Below are positions 43,542 to 52,011 of a stretch of DNA of 64,000 nucleotides, one piece after another. Origin of the DNA: Mannheimia glucosida (lineage in GTDB: Bacteria; Pseudomonadota; Gammaproteobacteria; Enterobacterales; Pasteurellaceae). A program made the translations under genes and the position numbers. The DNA is taken from assembly GCF_046267875.1 (NCBI RefSeq), contig NZ_CP176502.1:2299904-2363903 (forward strand), written 5' to 3'. Position 1 is the first letter of the stretch, and each line of letters starts with the position of its first letter. The notes below the pieces were generated by a model. The model had not been told where the DNA came from, searched no databases, and saw only the letters and a program-made list of their open reading frames with translations.

Positions 43542-44366
43542 ATGAACCGATATGCCGTGTGGGGCAACCCGATTGCTCAAAGTAAATCCCCCCGTATTCA
43601 TCAACTCTTTGGTTTACAAACCCAACGCAACATTGAATATATCGCTAACTTAGGAGATGAAACGGCTTTTGAGCAACAATTAGCCGATTTTTTCGCTTCT
43701 GGAGCAAAAGGTTGCAACATCACCGCCCCTTTTAAAGAAAGAGCCTTTAAATTGGCAGATGAATTTAGCGAAACCGCTTTGTTGGCACAGGCGTGTAATA
43801 CGCTTAAACGCTTAGAAGATGGACGGTTATATGCCGATAATACTGACGGGGCCGGTTTAGTTTCTGATTTGGAACGGCTAGGTTGGTTACAAAAAGGGCA
43901 TAAAACCTTAATTCTTGGAGCAGGTGGAGCAACCAAAGGCGTATTACTTCCGTTACTTAAAGCGGGGTTAGAGATTACTCTATATAACCGCACGCAGGAG
44001 AAAGCGGTCGTTTTAGCCGAAAAATTTGTAAAATTTGGCAAAATTCAGACCACTTGTTTAAGCGATTTGGCAAACCAACGGTTTGATTTAATTGTCAATG
44101 CCACCTCTCTCGGTCTGCAAGGCAAATATGTTGAATTGCCTGAATCTGTTATAGCATCGGCGAATATTTACGATATGCAATATGCCCCCAATATGCAAAC
44201 TCCTTTTCTCAATTATGCAAGACGTTGTGGAGCAACAGCGTGCCAAGACGGGTTAGGAATGTTGGTTGGACAGGCAGCGTTTGCGTTTTCTTTGTGGGAA
44301 GGGCAATTCCCCGATGTTGAGCCTGTACTGGCTCAATTAAAATTAGAAATGCAAACGGTGAAATAG
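43542..44366 (+). CDS. aroE: Shikimate dehydrogenase
   Basis: A 274-residue NADP-dependent enzyme of aromatic amino-acid synthesis. Substrate residues in NPIAQSKSPRIH, the catalytic lysine in GCNITAPFKERA, TDGAGL, and the dinucleotide-binding LILGAGGATKGVLL followed by LYNRTQEKA are seen. Six bases after tsaC; last gene of the yrdD-tsaC-aroE unit. Confidence 0.95.
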   Translation: MNRYAVWGNPIAQSKSPRIHQLFGLQTQRNIEYIANLGDETAFEQQLADFFASGAKGCNITAPFKERAFKLADEFSETALLAQACNTLKRLEDGRLYADNTDGAGLVSDLERLGWLQKGHKTLILGAGGATKGVLLPLLKAGLEITLYNRTQEKAVVLAEKFVKFGKIQTTCLSDLANQRFDLIVNATSLGLQGKYVELPESVIASANIYDMQYAPNMQTPFLNYARRCGATACQDGLGMLVGQAAFAFSLWEGQFPDVEPVLAQLKLEMQTVK

Positions 44367-44471
44367 CAGAATATAAGCTATTATTTTATAAACAAAAAAT
44401 GCTAGATTTAAGCCAAAACGACGAATAACTATACAAGCGAACCAAAAATTCAATTTTTTTAAAAAAAGTAT

Positions 44472-44500
44472 TTGACGGAAAGCCCTAAAATCAGCATAAT
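44472..44500 (+). promoter_or_regulatory. Promoter of the tRNA cluster
   Basis: TTGACG (44472-44477), a 17-base spacer and CATAAT (44495-44500), about 32 bases ahead of tRNA-Met. Near-consensus sigma-70 elements. Confidence 0.75.
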
Positions 44501-44532
44501 GCACACCGTTGACCGATATGGTGAACGCAAAT

Positions 44533-44609
44533 GGCTACATAGCTCAGCTGGTTAGAGCACAACACTCATAATGTTGGGGTCGCAAGTTCGAATCTCGCTG
44601 TAGCCACCA
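44533..44609 (+). tRNA. tRNA-Met (CAT), elongator type
   Basis: A 77-base cloverleaf with encoded CCA. The acceptor stem GGCTACA pairs with TGTAGCC, the anticodon loop is CTCATAA and the T arm contains GTTCGAATC. It resembles E. coli elongator tRNA-Met, with a fully paired first base pair unlike initiator tRNA. Confidence 0.95.
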
Positions 44610-44611
44610 TT

Positions 44612-44696
44612 GCGGGACTGGCGAAATTGGTAGACGCACCAGATTTAGGTTCTGGCGCCGCGAGGTGTGTGGGTTCAAGTCCCTCGTCCCGCACCA
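44612..44696 (+). tRNA. tRNA-Leu (TAG)
   Basis: An 85-base class-II tRNA with a long variable arm and encoded CCA. The acceptor stem GCGGGAC pairs with GTCCCGC; the anticodon loop TTTAGGT gives TAG. Two bases after tRNA-Met. Confidence 0.95.
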
Positions 44697-44721
44697 TTTA
44701 TCGATTAACAAAAATTAGTGT

Positions 44722-44796
44722 TGGGGTATCGCCAAGCGGTAAGGCACCGGGTTTTGATCTCGGCATCCCTAGGTTCGAATCCTAGTACCCCAGCCA
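44722..44796 (+). tRNA. tRNA-Gln (TTG), first copy
   Basis: A 75-base cloverleaf with encoded CCA; acceptor TGGGGTA / TACCCCA, anticodon loop TTTTGAT. Identical to the copy at 44850. The D arm's CCAAGCGGTAAGG contains the uptake-signal core by chance. Confidence 0.95.
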
Positions 44797-44823
44797 CTTA
44801 ATTTCAAATATTCAAATCTCTAA

Positions 44824-44846
44824 GCTAACGTAAGTTAGTTTTTTTC
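44824..44846 (+). terminator. Hairpin between the two tRNA-Gln genes
   Basis: CTAAC, GTAA loop, GTTAG and a seven-base T-run. It could end the first transcript or mark a processing site; the second tRNA-Gln starts a few bases later. Confidence 0.5.
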
Positions 44847-44849
44847 TTT

Positions 44850-44924
44850 TGGGGTATCGCCAAGCGGTAAGGCACCGGGTTTTGATCTCGGCATCCCTAG
44901 GTTCGAATCCTAGTACCCCAGCCA
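44850..44924 (+). tRNA. tRNA-Gln (TTG), second copy
   Basis: A 75-base copy identical to the first. It lies after a terminator-like hairpin, so its expression may depend on readthrough. The 151 bases after it, up to the uvrD stop, hold nothing I can identify. Confidence 0.95.
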
Positions 44925-45075
44925 TCTATTCTTTATCTTAAATTAATATCTTATTTCTGATACTTTACATTATATCTAGCTTGCATTATTTAATTTTATT
45001 TACCCTTAGTTTAAGGTTAAGAGGCAATATCTCTTGCCCCTTATATCTATTTCCTGCAAAAAACTTTTTATTCGC

Positions 45076-47274
45076 CTAAATCCGCTCTAAATTTGCCATT
45101 TTGGCAATCAGCCATTTAATACCATTGCCAACAAAAGCAACTTGTAAACGGGTAGCTTCGCCTGAGCCTTCCACATTGATGATTGTGCCTTGCCCAAATT
45201 TAGCGTGGTTCACTTTCTGCCCCATTTTCCAAGTATCATCGTTTAAAAGGGAAGCGATCGTTTTTGTCGGATTTTTTGCAAATGAATTAGCTTGGTTAAA
45301 ACTTGCTGCTCGATTAATCGAACCTCTCAATCTCACTTCTCGAATATGCTCTTCCGGTAATTCAGCAATAAAGCGAGACGGAACGTGGCGTTCTTCTTTG
45401 CCATAAAGCCGTCTTGATTCGGCATAGCTAATCGTCAGCTTTTTCTTGGCTCGGGTAATACCGACATAAGCCAAACGGCGCTCTTCTTGCAATCTACCTT
45501 CATCAAAACTCATTCCGCTTGGGAAAATCCCCTCTTCCACGCCCACCATAAACACACGAGGGAATTCCAACCCTTTGACGGAATGTAGCGTCATCAGTTC
45601 GACATAATCTTCGTGTTGTGAGGCTTGGGCTTCTCCAGCCTCAAGTGAAGCGTGAGTTAAAAATGCAGTAAGATCGGTCAGCTCTTCCGCTTCGTCAGGT
45701 TTTACAAACTGCTTAGTTGCGGTGACTAACTCTTCTAAGTTTTCAATTCTCACCTCACCCTTTTCGCCTTTTTCTTGCTTATACATTTCATATAAGCCCG
45801 ATTTTTTAATTACAAAATCGGTTTGTTCCACCAGCGACATCTGCTCGGTTTCTTGATCAAGAGCGTTAATAAGTTCCACAAAACGCAATAAAGAAGAGGC
45901 AGCCCGCCCTGACAGTTGCTCTTCTTGCACCGCCACTTGAATTGCTTGCCACAGCGTAATTTGGCGGGTTCGGGTAATTTGACGCAGAGTGTCTAAAGTG
46001 CGATCACCGATTCCTCTAGTCGGGGTATTGATCACCCGCTCAAAGGCTGCATCGTCTTGACGATTGGCAATTAAGCGTAAATAAGCTAACGCATCCTTAA
46101 TTTCTTGGCGTTCAAAGAATCGCATTCCACCGTAAATGCGATAAGGAATATTCGCTTGAATTAAGGCTTCCTCAATCACGCGGGATTGGCTGTTGCTGCG
46201 ATACAACACCGCACATTCCGCCAAATCGCCCTCGTCTTCTTTCCATTGTTTGATTTGCGAGGCAACAAAACGTGCTTCATCAAGTTCGTTGAAAGCACAG
46301 TAGATGTCCACAGGCTCACCATCGCCACTGTCTGTCCATAAATTTTTGCCTAAGCGGTTATCGTTATTGGCAATTAATTCATTGGCACAGCTTAAAATAT
46401 TGCCGGTGGAGCGGTAATTTTGCTCTAAGCGAATGGTTTGGGCACTGTCATAATCGCTCAAGAAACGTTGGATATTCTCGACCTGTGCCCCACGCCAACC
46501 ATAAATGGATTGATCGTCATCGCCAACTATCATCACTTTGCCGACATCGCCAGCAAGCAAACGAATTAAGTCATACTGAATATTGTTGGTGTCTTGAAAC
46601 TCATCAATCAAAATTTGCTGAAAACGCTGTTGATAACGTTGCAAAATGGTTGGTTTGGTTTTGAATAGTTCATAAGCCCGAATCAACAGCTCGGCAAAAT
46701 CCAACAACCCCGCTCGGTCGCAGGCATCTTGATAGATTTGATAAATCTCCACCAATTTTTTTTCATTCGGATCGTTATAGTGGTCAATATCTTTCGCCCG
46801 TTTTCCTTTATCTTTTTGGGCATTGATATACCACGCAACGTGTTTTGGCGGAAAATGTTTCTCATCAATATTGTGCAGTTTCAGTAAACGTTTGAGCAAA
46901 CGTTGCTGATCTTCGGTATCCATAATTTGGAAATCTTGCGGTAAATCCGCATCTAAATAGTGGGAACGAAGTAAGCGATTGGCAATGCTGTGGAAAGTAC
47001 CGACCCACATTCCAAACAAGCGGTTATCACCCGATTGGGAAAGGGTATATTCAATACGATGCCGCATTTCCGCTGCTGCTTTATTGGTAAAGGTAACGGC
47101 CAGAATATTGGATTCCGGCACATTTTCTACCCCAATCAGCCACGCAATACGGTGAGTTAATACCCGAGTTTTGCCCGAGCCGGCACCCGCCAGCACCAAA
47201 TAATTGCCAATCGGGGCGGCAACCGCCTCTCTCTGCTTGTCATTTAAACCGTCTAATAATAATGAGAAATCCAT
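45076..47274 (-). CDS. uvrD: DNA helicase II UvrD
   Basis: A 732-residue superfamily-1A helicase for excision and mismatch repair. MDFSLLLDGLNDKQREAVAA, Walker A GAGSGKTRVL, Walker B LIDEFQDTN, VGDDDQSIYGWRGA, LEQNYRST and VKGLEFPRVFMVG are canonical. The C-terminal WKMGQKVNHAKFGQGTI-type tail matches UvrD. ATG 47274 follows AAGGTG; a GTG two codons upstream is less likely. An SOS box lies 15 bases upstream. Confidence 0.95.
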   Translation of the reverse strand: MDFSLLLDGLNDKQREAVAAPIGNYLVLAGAGSGKTRVLTHRIAWLIGVENVPESNILAVTFTNKAAAEMRHRIEYTLSQSGDNRLFGMWVGTFHSIANRLLRSHYLDADLPQDFQIMDTEDQQRLLKRLLKLHNIDEKHFPPKHVAWYINAQKDKGKRAKDIDHYNDPNEKKLVEIYQIYQDACDRAGLLDFAELLIRAYELFKTKPTILQRYQQRFQQILIDEFQDTNNIQYDLIRLLAGDVGKVMIVGDDDQSIYGWRGAQVENIQRFLSDYDSAQTIRLEQNYRSTGNILSCANELIANNDNRLGKNLWTDSGDGEPVDIYCAFNELDEARFVASQIKQWKEDEGDLAECAVLYRSNSQSRVIEEALIQANIPYRIYGGMRFFERQEIKDALAYLRLIANRQDDAAFERVINTPTRGIGDRTLDTLRQITRTRQITLWQAIQVAVQEEQLSGRAASSLLRFVELINALDQETEQMSLVEQTDFVIKKSGLYEMYKQEKGEKGEVRIENLEELVTATKQFVKPDEAEELTDLTAFLTHASLEAGEAQASQHEDYVELMTLHSVKGLEFPRVFMVGVEEGIFPSGMSFDEGRLQEERRLAYVGITRAKKKLTISYAESRRLYGKEERHVPSRFIAELPEEHIREVRLRGSINRAASFNQANSFAKNPTKTIASLLNDDTWKMGQKVNHAKFGQGTIINVEGSGEATRLQVAFVGNGIKWLIAKMANLERI

Positions 47275-47286
47275 AATCACCTTTTA

Positions 47287-47306
47287 ATCTGTGCTTTTAT
47301 ACAGCA
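47287..47306 (-). promoter_or_regulatory. SOS (LexA) box upstream of uvrD
   Basis: CTGT-N8-ACAG at 47289-47304 (CTGTGCTTTTATACAG) is a perfect match to the conserved LexA half-sites, between yfcH's stop and uvrD's start. uvrD is a LexA target in E. coli. Confidence 0.75.
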
Positions 47307-47319
47307 TTATAGCCTATTT

Positions 47320-48216
47320 TTAAGGTTTGATAAAAAGTTTCTCGGTTAAAATCGGGTTTTGGAATTGAAAACCTGCGTCGAGTAGTTTTTCAGGCATTAA
47401 TTGCTGATTATCCAGTAGCAAACAAGCTCTTTCGCCTAATGCTAGTTTCAAGGCAAATTCCGGAGCAGCCAAAAAAGCCGGGCGATTTACCGCTTTCGCA
47501 AAGGTTCGGTTAAATACTTCATTTTTCACCGGATTTGGAGCAACAAAATTGTACGCCCCCGAGCAATTTGCATTTTTAAGTAAAAAAATCACCGCTTGTA
47601 CGTGATCTTGAAGGCTAATCCACGCCCAATATTGCTTGCCGGAACCGAGCTTTCCCCCCAGACCGCATTGGTAAATTGGTAACATTTTTTTTACTGCCCC
47701 ACCTTCAGGGGAAAGCACCGTGCCGGTGCGAATGAGGCAGACTCGGGTTTTATCGCTTGATGCTTTTAATGCAGCGGCTTCCCATTGTTGGCAAAGATGA
47801 TTGGCAAAGCAATCTTGATAACAAGCGGTCGATTCTGTATAAAAATTTGCAGAAGGAGGCAAATCGCCATAAATCCCGATTGCCGAACCGGAGAGAAAAG
47901 TATGCGGAGGGTTAGCACTTGCCTTAATTAATTCGCTGAGTTTATTCGTTACTTTAACTCGGCTTTCAATCAATTTCTGTTTTTGTTCGTCTGTCCAACG
48001 TTTATCAAAAATCGGCTCACCGGCAAGGTTAATTACTGCATCAAAATCATTTAAATCAACAAGTTCATCAAGTGAATAGCAATAATTAATCTGTAAATCA
48101 TCACTTTTCGCTTCTGTATCTCTAGTAAGAAGTGTAAAGTGGTGATTTTCAGATTTTAATTGCTGGATTAATTCACGCCCAATAAAACCCGTACCACCTG
48201 TTATAAAAATGTGCAT
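47320..48216 (-). CDS. yfcH: TIGR01777-type epimerase YfcH
   Basis: A 298-residue extended short-chain dehydrogenase-like protein. The NAD(P)-binding ITGGTGFIGRELIQQL is at the N-terminus, and NLAGEPIFDKRWTDEQK, GSAIGIYGD and the C-terminal LGERACLLLDNQQ(L)MPEKL are typical of the YfcH/SulA-like family. Substrate unknown. Confidence 0.83.
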   Translation of the reverse strand: MHIFITGGTGFIGRELIQQLKSENHHFTLLTRDTEAKSDDLQINYCYSLDELVDLNDFDAVINLAGEPIFDKRWTDEQKQKLIESRVKVTNKLSELIKASANPPHTFLSGSAIGIYGDLPPSANFYTESTACYQDCFANHLCQQWEAAALKASSDKTRVCLIRTGTVLSPEGGAVKKMLPIYQCGLGGKLGSGKQYWAWISLQDHVQAVIFLLKNANCSGAYNFVAPNPVKNEVFNRTFAKAVNRPAFLAAPEFALKLALGERACLLLDNQQLMPEKLLDAGFQFQNPILTEKLFIKP

Positions 48217-48265
48217 AATAATCTCCTAAAAAATAAGGAGAACATTAAGTCCTCCTTTACTTATT

Positions 48266-48745
48266 CTATAATGATGTTTCAAATAACTGTGTCACATTCT
48301 TCACCAATTTTTCAATTTGCATATTGCGTACCGGCGTAATAAAAATTGTATCATCGCCGGCAATAGTGCCTAAAATGCCTTCGGCTTTACCCATTGAGTC
48401 GAGCAAACGGGCAATCAGTTGAGCCGCACCGGGGCTGGTTTTTACCACAATTAACGCATCATTATGATCAATATCTACCACCAAATTTTTAAGTGGGCTG
48501 GAGGTAGTCGGCACACTTAATTCGGCAGGTAGCTGATACACCATTTCCATTTTAGGATTACGGGTTCTAACCGCACCAAATTTTGATAACATCCGAGAAA
48601 CTTTGGATTGGTTGATATTATCAAACCCCATCTCTTGTAGTGCGGCAACAATTTCACTTTGCGAGCCGAATTTTTCTTCCTTTAAAAGCGATTTAAACGC
48701 TTCTGATAAACTATCTATCTTGTCCACTTTCACACTCTTATTCAC
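48266..48745 (-). CDS. argR: Arginine repressor ArgR
   Basis: A 159-residue arginine-dependent regulator. The winged-helix N-terminus contains SQSEIVAALQEMGFDNINQS and KVSRMLSKFGAVRTRN; the C-terminal hexamer/arginine-binding half contains GTIAGDDTIFITP. Divergent from mdh, as in E. coli. I saw AT-rich ATTCAT-like half-sites upstream but no clean ARG box pair. Confidence 0.93.
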   Translation of the reverse strand: MNKSVKVDKIDSLSEAFKSLLKEEKFGSQSEIVAALQEMGFDNINQSKVSRMLSKFGAVRTRNPKMEMVYQLPAELSVPTTSSPLKNLVVDIDHNDALIVVKTSPGAAQLIARLLDSMGKAEGILGTIAGDDTIFITPVRNMQIEKLVKNVTQLFETSL

Positions 48746-48876
48746 AAAAACTTAAAAATATTCATAATTCTTGCTTATTTATGCAAATAAATCAATAAAA
48801 CCCGTAAAAATCAGCTAAAAATTTGCTCTATGTCTCAAAAATGAGATTTGCCGTTTGAATCGCCCCAAAAATTGGC

Positions 48877-48895
48877 TTAGACTAAATTGGTCTAA
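48877..48895 (+). promoter_or_regulatory. Inverted repeat upstream of mdh
   Basis: TTAGAC, seven bases, GTCTAA, ending 26 bases before the mdh start. It could be an operator in the mdh promoter; no known regulator consensus fits it well. Confidence 0.35.
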
Positions 48896-48921
48896 ACTTC
48901 CATAACATTTAGGAGAAATTT

Positions 48922-49884
48922 ATGTGTCAAAGTAAAAAAGTTGCCCTTTTAGGTGCTGCAGGTGGAATCGGTCAATCGCTCGCCTTATTATTAAAACTCA
49001 ATTTACCGGCTAAATCTGAATTATCTCTTTACGATATTTCCCCTGTTACTCCGGGAATTGCAGTGGATTTAAGCCATATTCCGACTGATGTAAAAGTAAC
49101 CGGTTTTGCAGGTGAAGATCCGACTGAGGCACTAAAAGATGCCGATGTGGTCGTTATTTCTGCTGGTGTTGCCCGTAAGCCGGGGATGACACGTGCCGAT
49201 TTATTCAATACGAATGCCACTATCGTGCATAATTTAGTCGAAAAAGCAGCGAAAGTTTGCCCGAAAGCTTGCATTGCAATTATTACTAACCCGGTAAACA
49301 CCATTATTCCGATTGCAGCAGAAGTATTGAAAAAAGCCGGTGTGTATGACAAAAATAAACTTTTCGGTGTTACAACATTAGATGTTATTCGAGCGAATAC
49401 CTTTGTGGCTGAAGCGAAAGACGTGAATGTGAAATATGTAAGAGTGCCTGTTATTGGCGGACATTCCGGCACAACTATTCTTCCATTACTTTCACAAGCA
49501 ACAGTAAATGGCTTAAAACTTGAGTTCACTCAAGAACAAATTGAGCAATTAACGCATCGTATTCAAAATGCCGGTACTGAAGTGGTTGAAGCAAAAGCAG
49601 GCGGTGGTTCAGCAACCTTATCTATGGCTCAAGCAGGAGCAGAATTTGCACTTGGCTTAGTGAGAGCATTAATTGGGGAAGATGTCATTCGTTATGCTTA
49701 TGTCGATAACACCAATGGCGAAACCTCTCCGGCATTCTTTGCTTACCCGATTCATTTAGGCACAAATGGGGTGGAGACAGTGCTTCCTATCGGTAATCTG
49801 AGTGAATTTGAAAAAGATCAATTAGAGCAATTAATTCCGGTATTAAATGACGAAATTCAATTAGGACAAAATTTTAATAAATAA
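48922..49884 (+). CDS. mdh: Malate dehydrogenase
   Basis: A 320-residue NAD-dependent enzyme of the TCA cycle. VALLGAAGGIGQSLALLLK, the substrate loop RKPGMTRADLF, NPVNTIIPIAAEV and the catalytic histidine in IGGHSGTTILP are conserved. AGGAG precedes the ATG. A few extra residues (MCQS) precede the usual MKVAVLGA start. Confidence 0.95.
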   Translation: MCQSKKVALLGAAGGIGQSLALLLKLNLPAKSELSLYDISPVTPGIAVDLSHIPTDVKVTGFAGEDPTEALKDADVVVISAGVARKPGMTRADLFNTNATIVHNLVEKAAKVCPKACIAIITNPVNTIIPIAAEVLKKAGVYDKNKLFGVTTLDVIRANTFVAEAKDVNVKYVRVPVIGGHSGTTILPLLSQATVNGLKLEFTQEQIEQLTHRIQNAGTEVVEAKAGGGSATLSMAQAGAEFALGLVRALIGEDVIRYAYVDNTNGETSPAFFAYPIHLGTNGVETVLPIGNLSEFEKDQLEQLIPVLNDEIQLGQNFNK

Positions 49885-49901
49885 TTTTTAATAAATAATA
49901 T

Positions 49902-49928
49902 AAAGGGCTGTTTATCAGCCCTTTATTT
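49902..49928 (+). terminator. Terminator of mdh
   Basis: AAAGGGCTG / CAGCCCTTT, five-base loop, then ATTTC, 17 bases after the mdh stop. Confidence 0.72.
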
Positions 49929-49957
49929 CAATCAAAATAATTTATCGAGGAAATTAT

Positions 49958-50245
49958 ATGCTAAAACACATTATTTCAATCAGTATAGTCGCATTTATTG
50001 CCGCTTGTTCACAGAATAAACCGGTAGAAGTTGTAAGTGATGATAAAAATATTGATTATGCACAACAAAAAAATATTCATATCAGTGAATCAACATCTAC
50101 TAAAACTCAAACCGAGAATACCATTCAAAAACCTAAAAACGCCACTGCTCTTTGTTTTAACGGCAACTATTCAACAGATATGCAAAACCCTTGTGTTAAA
50201 GACGGTGGAGTAAAAGAAAGATTTAATCATTATCACGCAGATTAA
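49958..50245 (+). CDS. Small lipoprotein, DUF3761-like
   Basis: A 95-residue protein with a lipoprotein signal (FIAAC, Cys17), a polar Ser/Thr/Gln-rich linker and a C-terminal segment ATALCFNGNYSTDMQN, then PCVKDGGVKERF, that resembles the DUF3761 motif (two cysteines and GGV). GAGGAAA precedes the ATG. Function unknown; monocistronic between two terminators. Confidence 0.6.
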   Translation: MLKHIISISIVAFIAACSQNKPVEVVSDDKNIDYAQQKNIHISESTSTKTQTENTIQKPKNATALCFNGNYSTDMQNPCVKDGGVKERFNHYHAD

Positions 50246-50248
50246 ATA

Positions 50249-50287
50249 AAAATGCACAATAGTTATCTCGCTATTGTGCATTTTTTT
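50249..50287. terminator. Bidirectional terminator
   Basis: A 14-bp perfect inverted repeat (AAAATGCACAATAG) with an eight-base loop, T-rich on both strands, between the convergent small lipoprotein gene and the 60-residue gene. Confidence 0.8.
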
Positions 50288-50468
50288 ATGCTTTATTTTC
50301 CGCTTTTTGTGTTTTTTCAGACGGCTCTTTTTCCGGTTCAGGGTCAAATTTCACTACAGGTACACAACCGCGGCAAGTACCTTGATTTACCCCTAGCTCA
50401 TCGCAAAAGGCATCATATTTCTCAAGGGCTTTTTTAAACCAGCCTTTCTTTTCTGTTTGCTCGCTCAT
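50286..50468 (-). CDS. Conserved 60-residue cysteine-containing protein
   Basis: A small soluble protein beginning MSEQTEKKGWFKKALEKYDA, with cysteines in FCDELG and GTCRGCVPVVKFDPEP, then a charged Lys/Glu tail. The CxxC could bind metal, but three cysteines only. I recall DUF5363-type proteins of this size in Pasteurellaceae; I am not sure. The second ATG (50468) is better spaced from AAGGAAG than the first (50471). Confidence 0.55.
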   Translation of the reverse strand: MSEQTEKKGWFKKALEKYDAFCDELGVNQGTCRGCVPVVKFDPEPEKEPSEKTQKAENKA

Positions 50469-50555
50469 CATCTCTTCCTTTTATGTTGAATTATTAATGC
50501 AAGCGGTCAAATTTTGCTGAATTTTTCCACTTGTCATCATTAATTGCAGAAATTG

Positions 50556-51047
50556 CTAATCACGGAAATTATTAAATTGGAATGGCTGCCCTAAATCTGC
50601 CCCTTTCACTAGCTGAATTGCGGCTTGTAAATCATCTCTGGATTTACCGGTCACACGCACTTGTTCACCCTGAATTTGGGCTTGAACCTTGATTTTAGAA
50701 TCCTTAATCAGCTTGGTAATTTTCTTCGCCATATCTGACTCAATCCCTTGCTTGAGCTTAATTTCTTTGGAATAGAGTTTACCGTGATGCTCACTTTCTG
50801 TAGGGATATCTAATGAACTATGCTCGATCCCACGTTTTACGCAAGAGCCGATTAAAATCTCAATTAACTGCTCTAATTGGAAATCCGATTCGGTCGTGAG
50901 CTTAATGCTTTCATTTTTTTCATTTAACTCAATAACGGCTTCCACCCCACGGAAATCGTAGCGGGTGCTTAATACACGATTGGCATTTTCTACCGCATTA
51001 CGCACTTCGTGCATCGTGATTTCAGATACAATATCAAATGATGGCAT
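50556..51047 (-). CDS. yajQ: YajQ family nucleotide/c-di-GMP-binding protein
   Basis: A 163-residue protein with two RRM-like folds: MPSFDIVSEITMHEVRNAVE, RYDFRG and the C-terminal GEQVRVTGKSRDDLQAAIQL with QPFQFNNFRD. Length equals E. coli YajQ when started at 51047 (GAGAGGA upstream). Homologues bind c-di-GMP or tRNA; the role here is open. Fifteen bases after serB. Confidence 0.92.
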   Translation of the reverse strand: MPSFDIVSEITMHEVRNAVENANRVLSTRYDFRGVEAVIELNEKNESIKLTTESDFQLEQLIEILIGSCVKRGIEHSSLDIPTESEHHGKLYSKEIKLKQGIESDMAKKITKLIKDSKIKVQAQIQGEQVRVTGKSRDDLQAAIQLVKGADLGQPFQFNNFRD

Positions 51048-51062
51048 TGTTGTTCCTCTCAA

Positions 51063-51926
51063 TTAATGTTGAAATAAATGATTGGCATTAAGTAATAAAC
51101 ATAATGCCGTTAAGTCTCCAAAGTTTACCACAAAATCAGCTTGTTCTTGCACTTTTGGTTTAGCGTGCAAAGCAACGCCTAAGCTGGCAGTTTTTAACAT
51201 TGGCAGATCGTTCGCCCCATCACCGACTGCCACCCATTGATTTGGTGGAATATTAAAGGTTGTCGCTAAATTCTGTAAGGTATCGGCTTTATGTTGGGCA
51301 TCTACTACTTTACCTAACACCTTGCCGGTCAATTTACCGTCAATGATTTCCAGTTGGTTAGACACCGCAAAATCCAGCCCGTATTTTTGTTTTAAGTAAT
51401 CGGCGAAATAATCAAATCCACCGGACGCAATCGCTAATTTCCAGCCGTGTTCCTTAAGAATAGCAACCATCTGCTCAAAGCCGTCCATAAGCGGTAGATT
51501 TTCCCGCACTTTTTGCAAAATGCTTTCCGATGCGTTTTCCAGCGTGCCGACTCGCTTGCGTAAACTTTGCTCGAAATCCAGCTCGCCCCGCATTGCACTG
51601 GCGGTAATGGCGGACACCACCTCGCCGGTGCCGGCAAGTTTGGCAATCTCATCAATACATTCAATTTTAATAGCGGTGGAATCCATATCCATTAATAGCA
51701 AACCGCCTTGGTTTAAGGTTGGAATAATAGTGAGATCGCTAATATCCACATTGATTTTCTGTGCCGTTTCACGCAGCTCGCAAGCGGTTAAATTTGTGGA
51801 AAAAAATGCAATTTTGTAGTCTAAATAGACCGCTTGTTTCAGCAAAAACGCTGCCGTTTGTTGTGAAAACAGCGCAATTTCACGCTCATCTAAGTTTTTT
51901 GAATAGATAAAAATTGTGTTTGTCAT
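51063..51926 (-). CDS. serB: Phosphoserine phosphatase SerB
   Basis: A 287-residue HAD phosphatase, last step of serine synthesis. The nucleophile motif LLLMDMDSTAIKIECIDEIA (about residue 77), GGFDYFADYLK and VGDGANDLPML are intact. The N-terminal regulatory part is shorter than in E. coli. An inverted pair of uptake signals (51780-51790, 51827-51837) lies inside the N-terminal coding part. Divergent from ytjB, as in E. coli. Confidence 0.93.
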   Translation of the reverse strand: MTNTIFIYSKNLDEREIALFSQQTAAFLLKQAVYLDYKIAFFSTNLTACELRETAQKINVDISDLTIIPTLNQGGLLLMDMDSTAIKIECIDEIAKLAGTGEVVSAITASAMRGELDFEQSLRKRVGTLENASESILQKVRENLPLMDGFEQMVAILKEHGWKLAIASGGFDYFADYLKQKYGLDFAVSNQLEIIDGKLTGKVLGKVVDAQHKADTLQNLATTFNIPPNQWVAVGDGANDLPMLKTASLGVALHAKPKVQEQADFVVNFGDLTALCLLLNANHLFQH

Positions 51927-52011
51927 TGTCTTATTTTAGGTTGTTTAAATTTACTGCACTAATCTAACAGAAAAGCGTGCTACAATCACGCATCATTTTG
52001 AGGGAATTTCG

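Noticed and set aside
43601..44041. 146-residue open frame antisense to aroE
   Set aside because: Shadow of aroE codons; no family resemblance or start signal.
44733..44741. CAAGCGGTA uptake-signal core in tRNA-Gln (also in the second copy)
   Set aside because: This is the normal D-arm sequence of tRNA-Gln in gammaproteobacteria, also in species without this uptake signal.
48746..48870. ARG boxes in the argR-mdh gap
   Set aside because: Only scattered ATTCAT-like half-sites; no pair of 18-bp palindromes with the 3-bp spacing ArgR needs.
49029..49529. 166-residue open frame antisense to mdh
   Set aside because: Composition reflects the complement of a conserved gene; no ribosome site and no recognisable protein.
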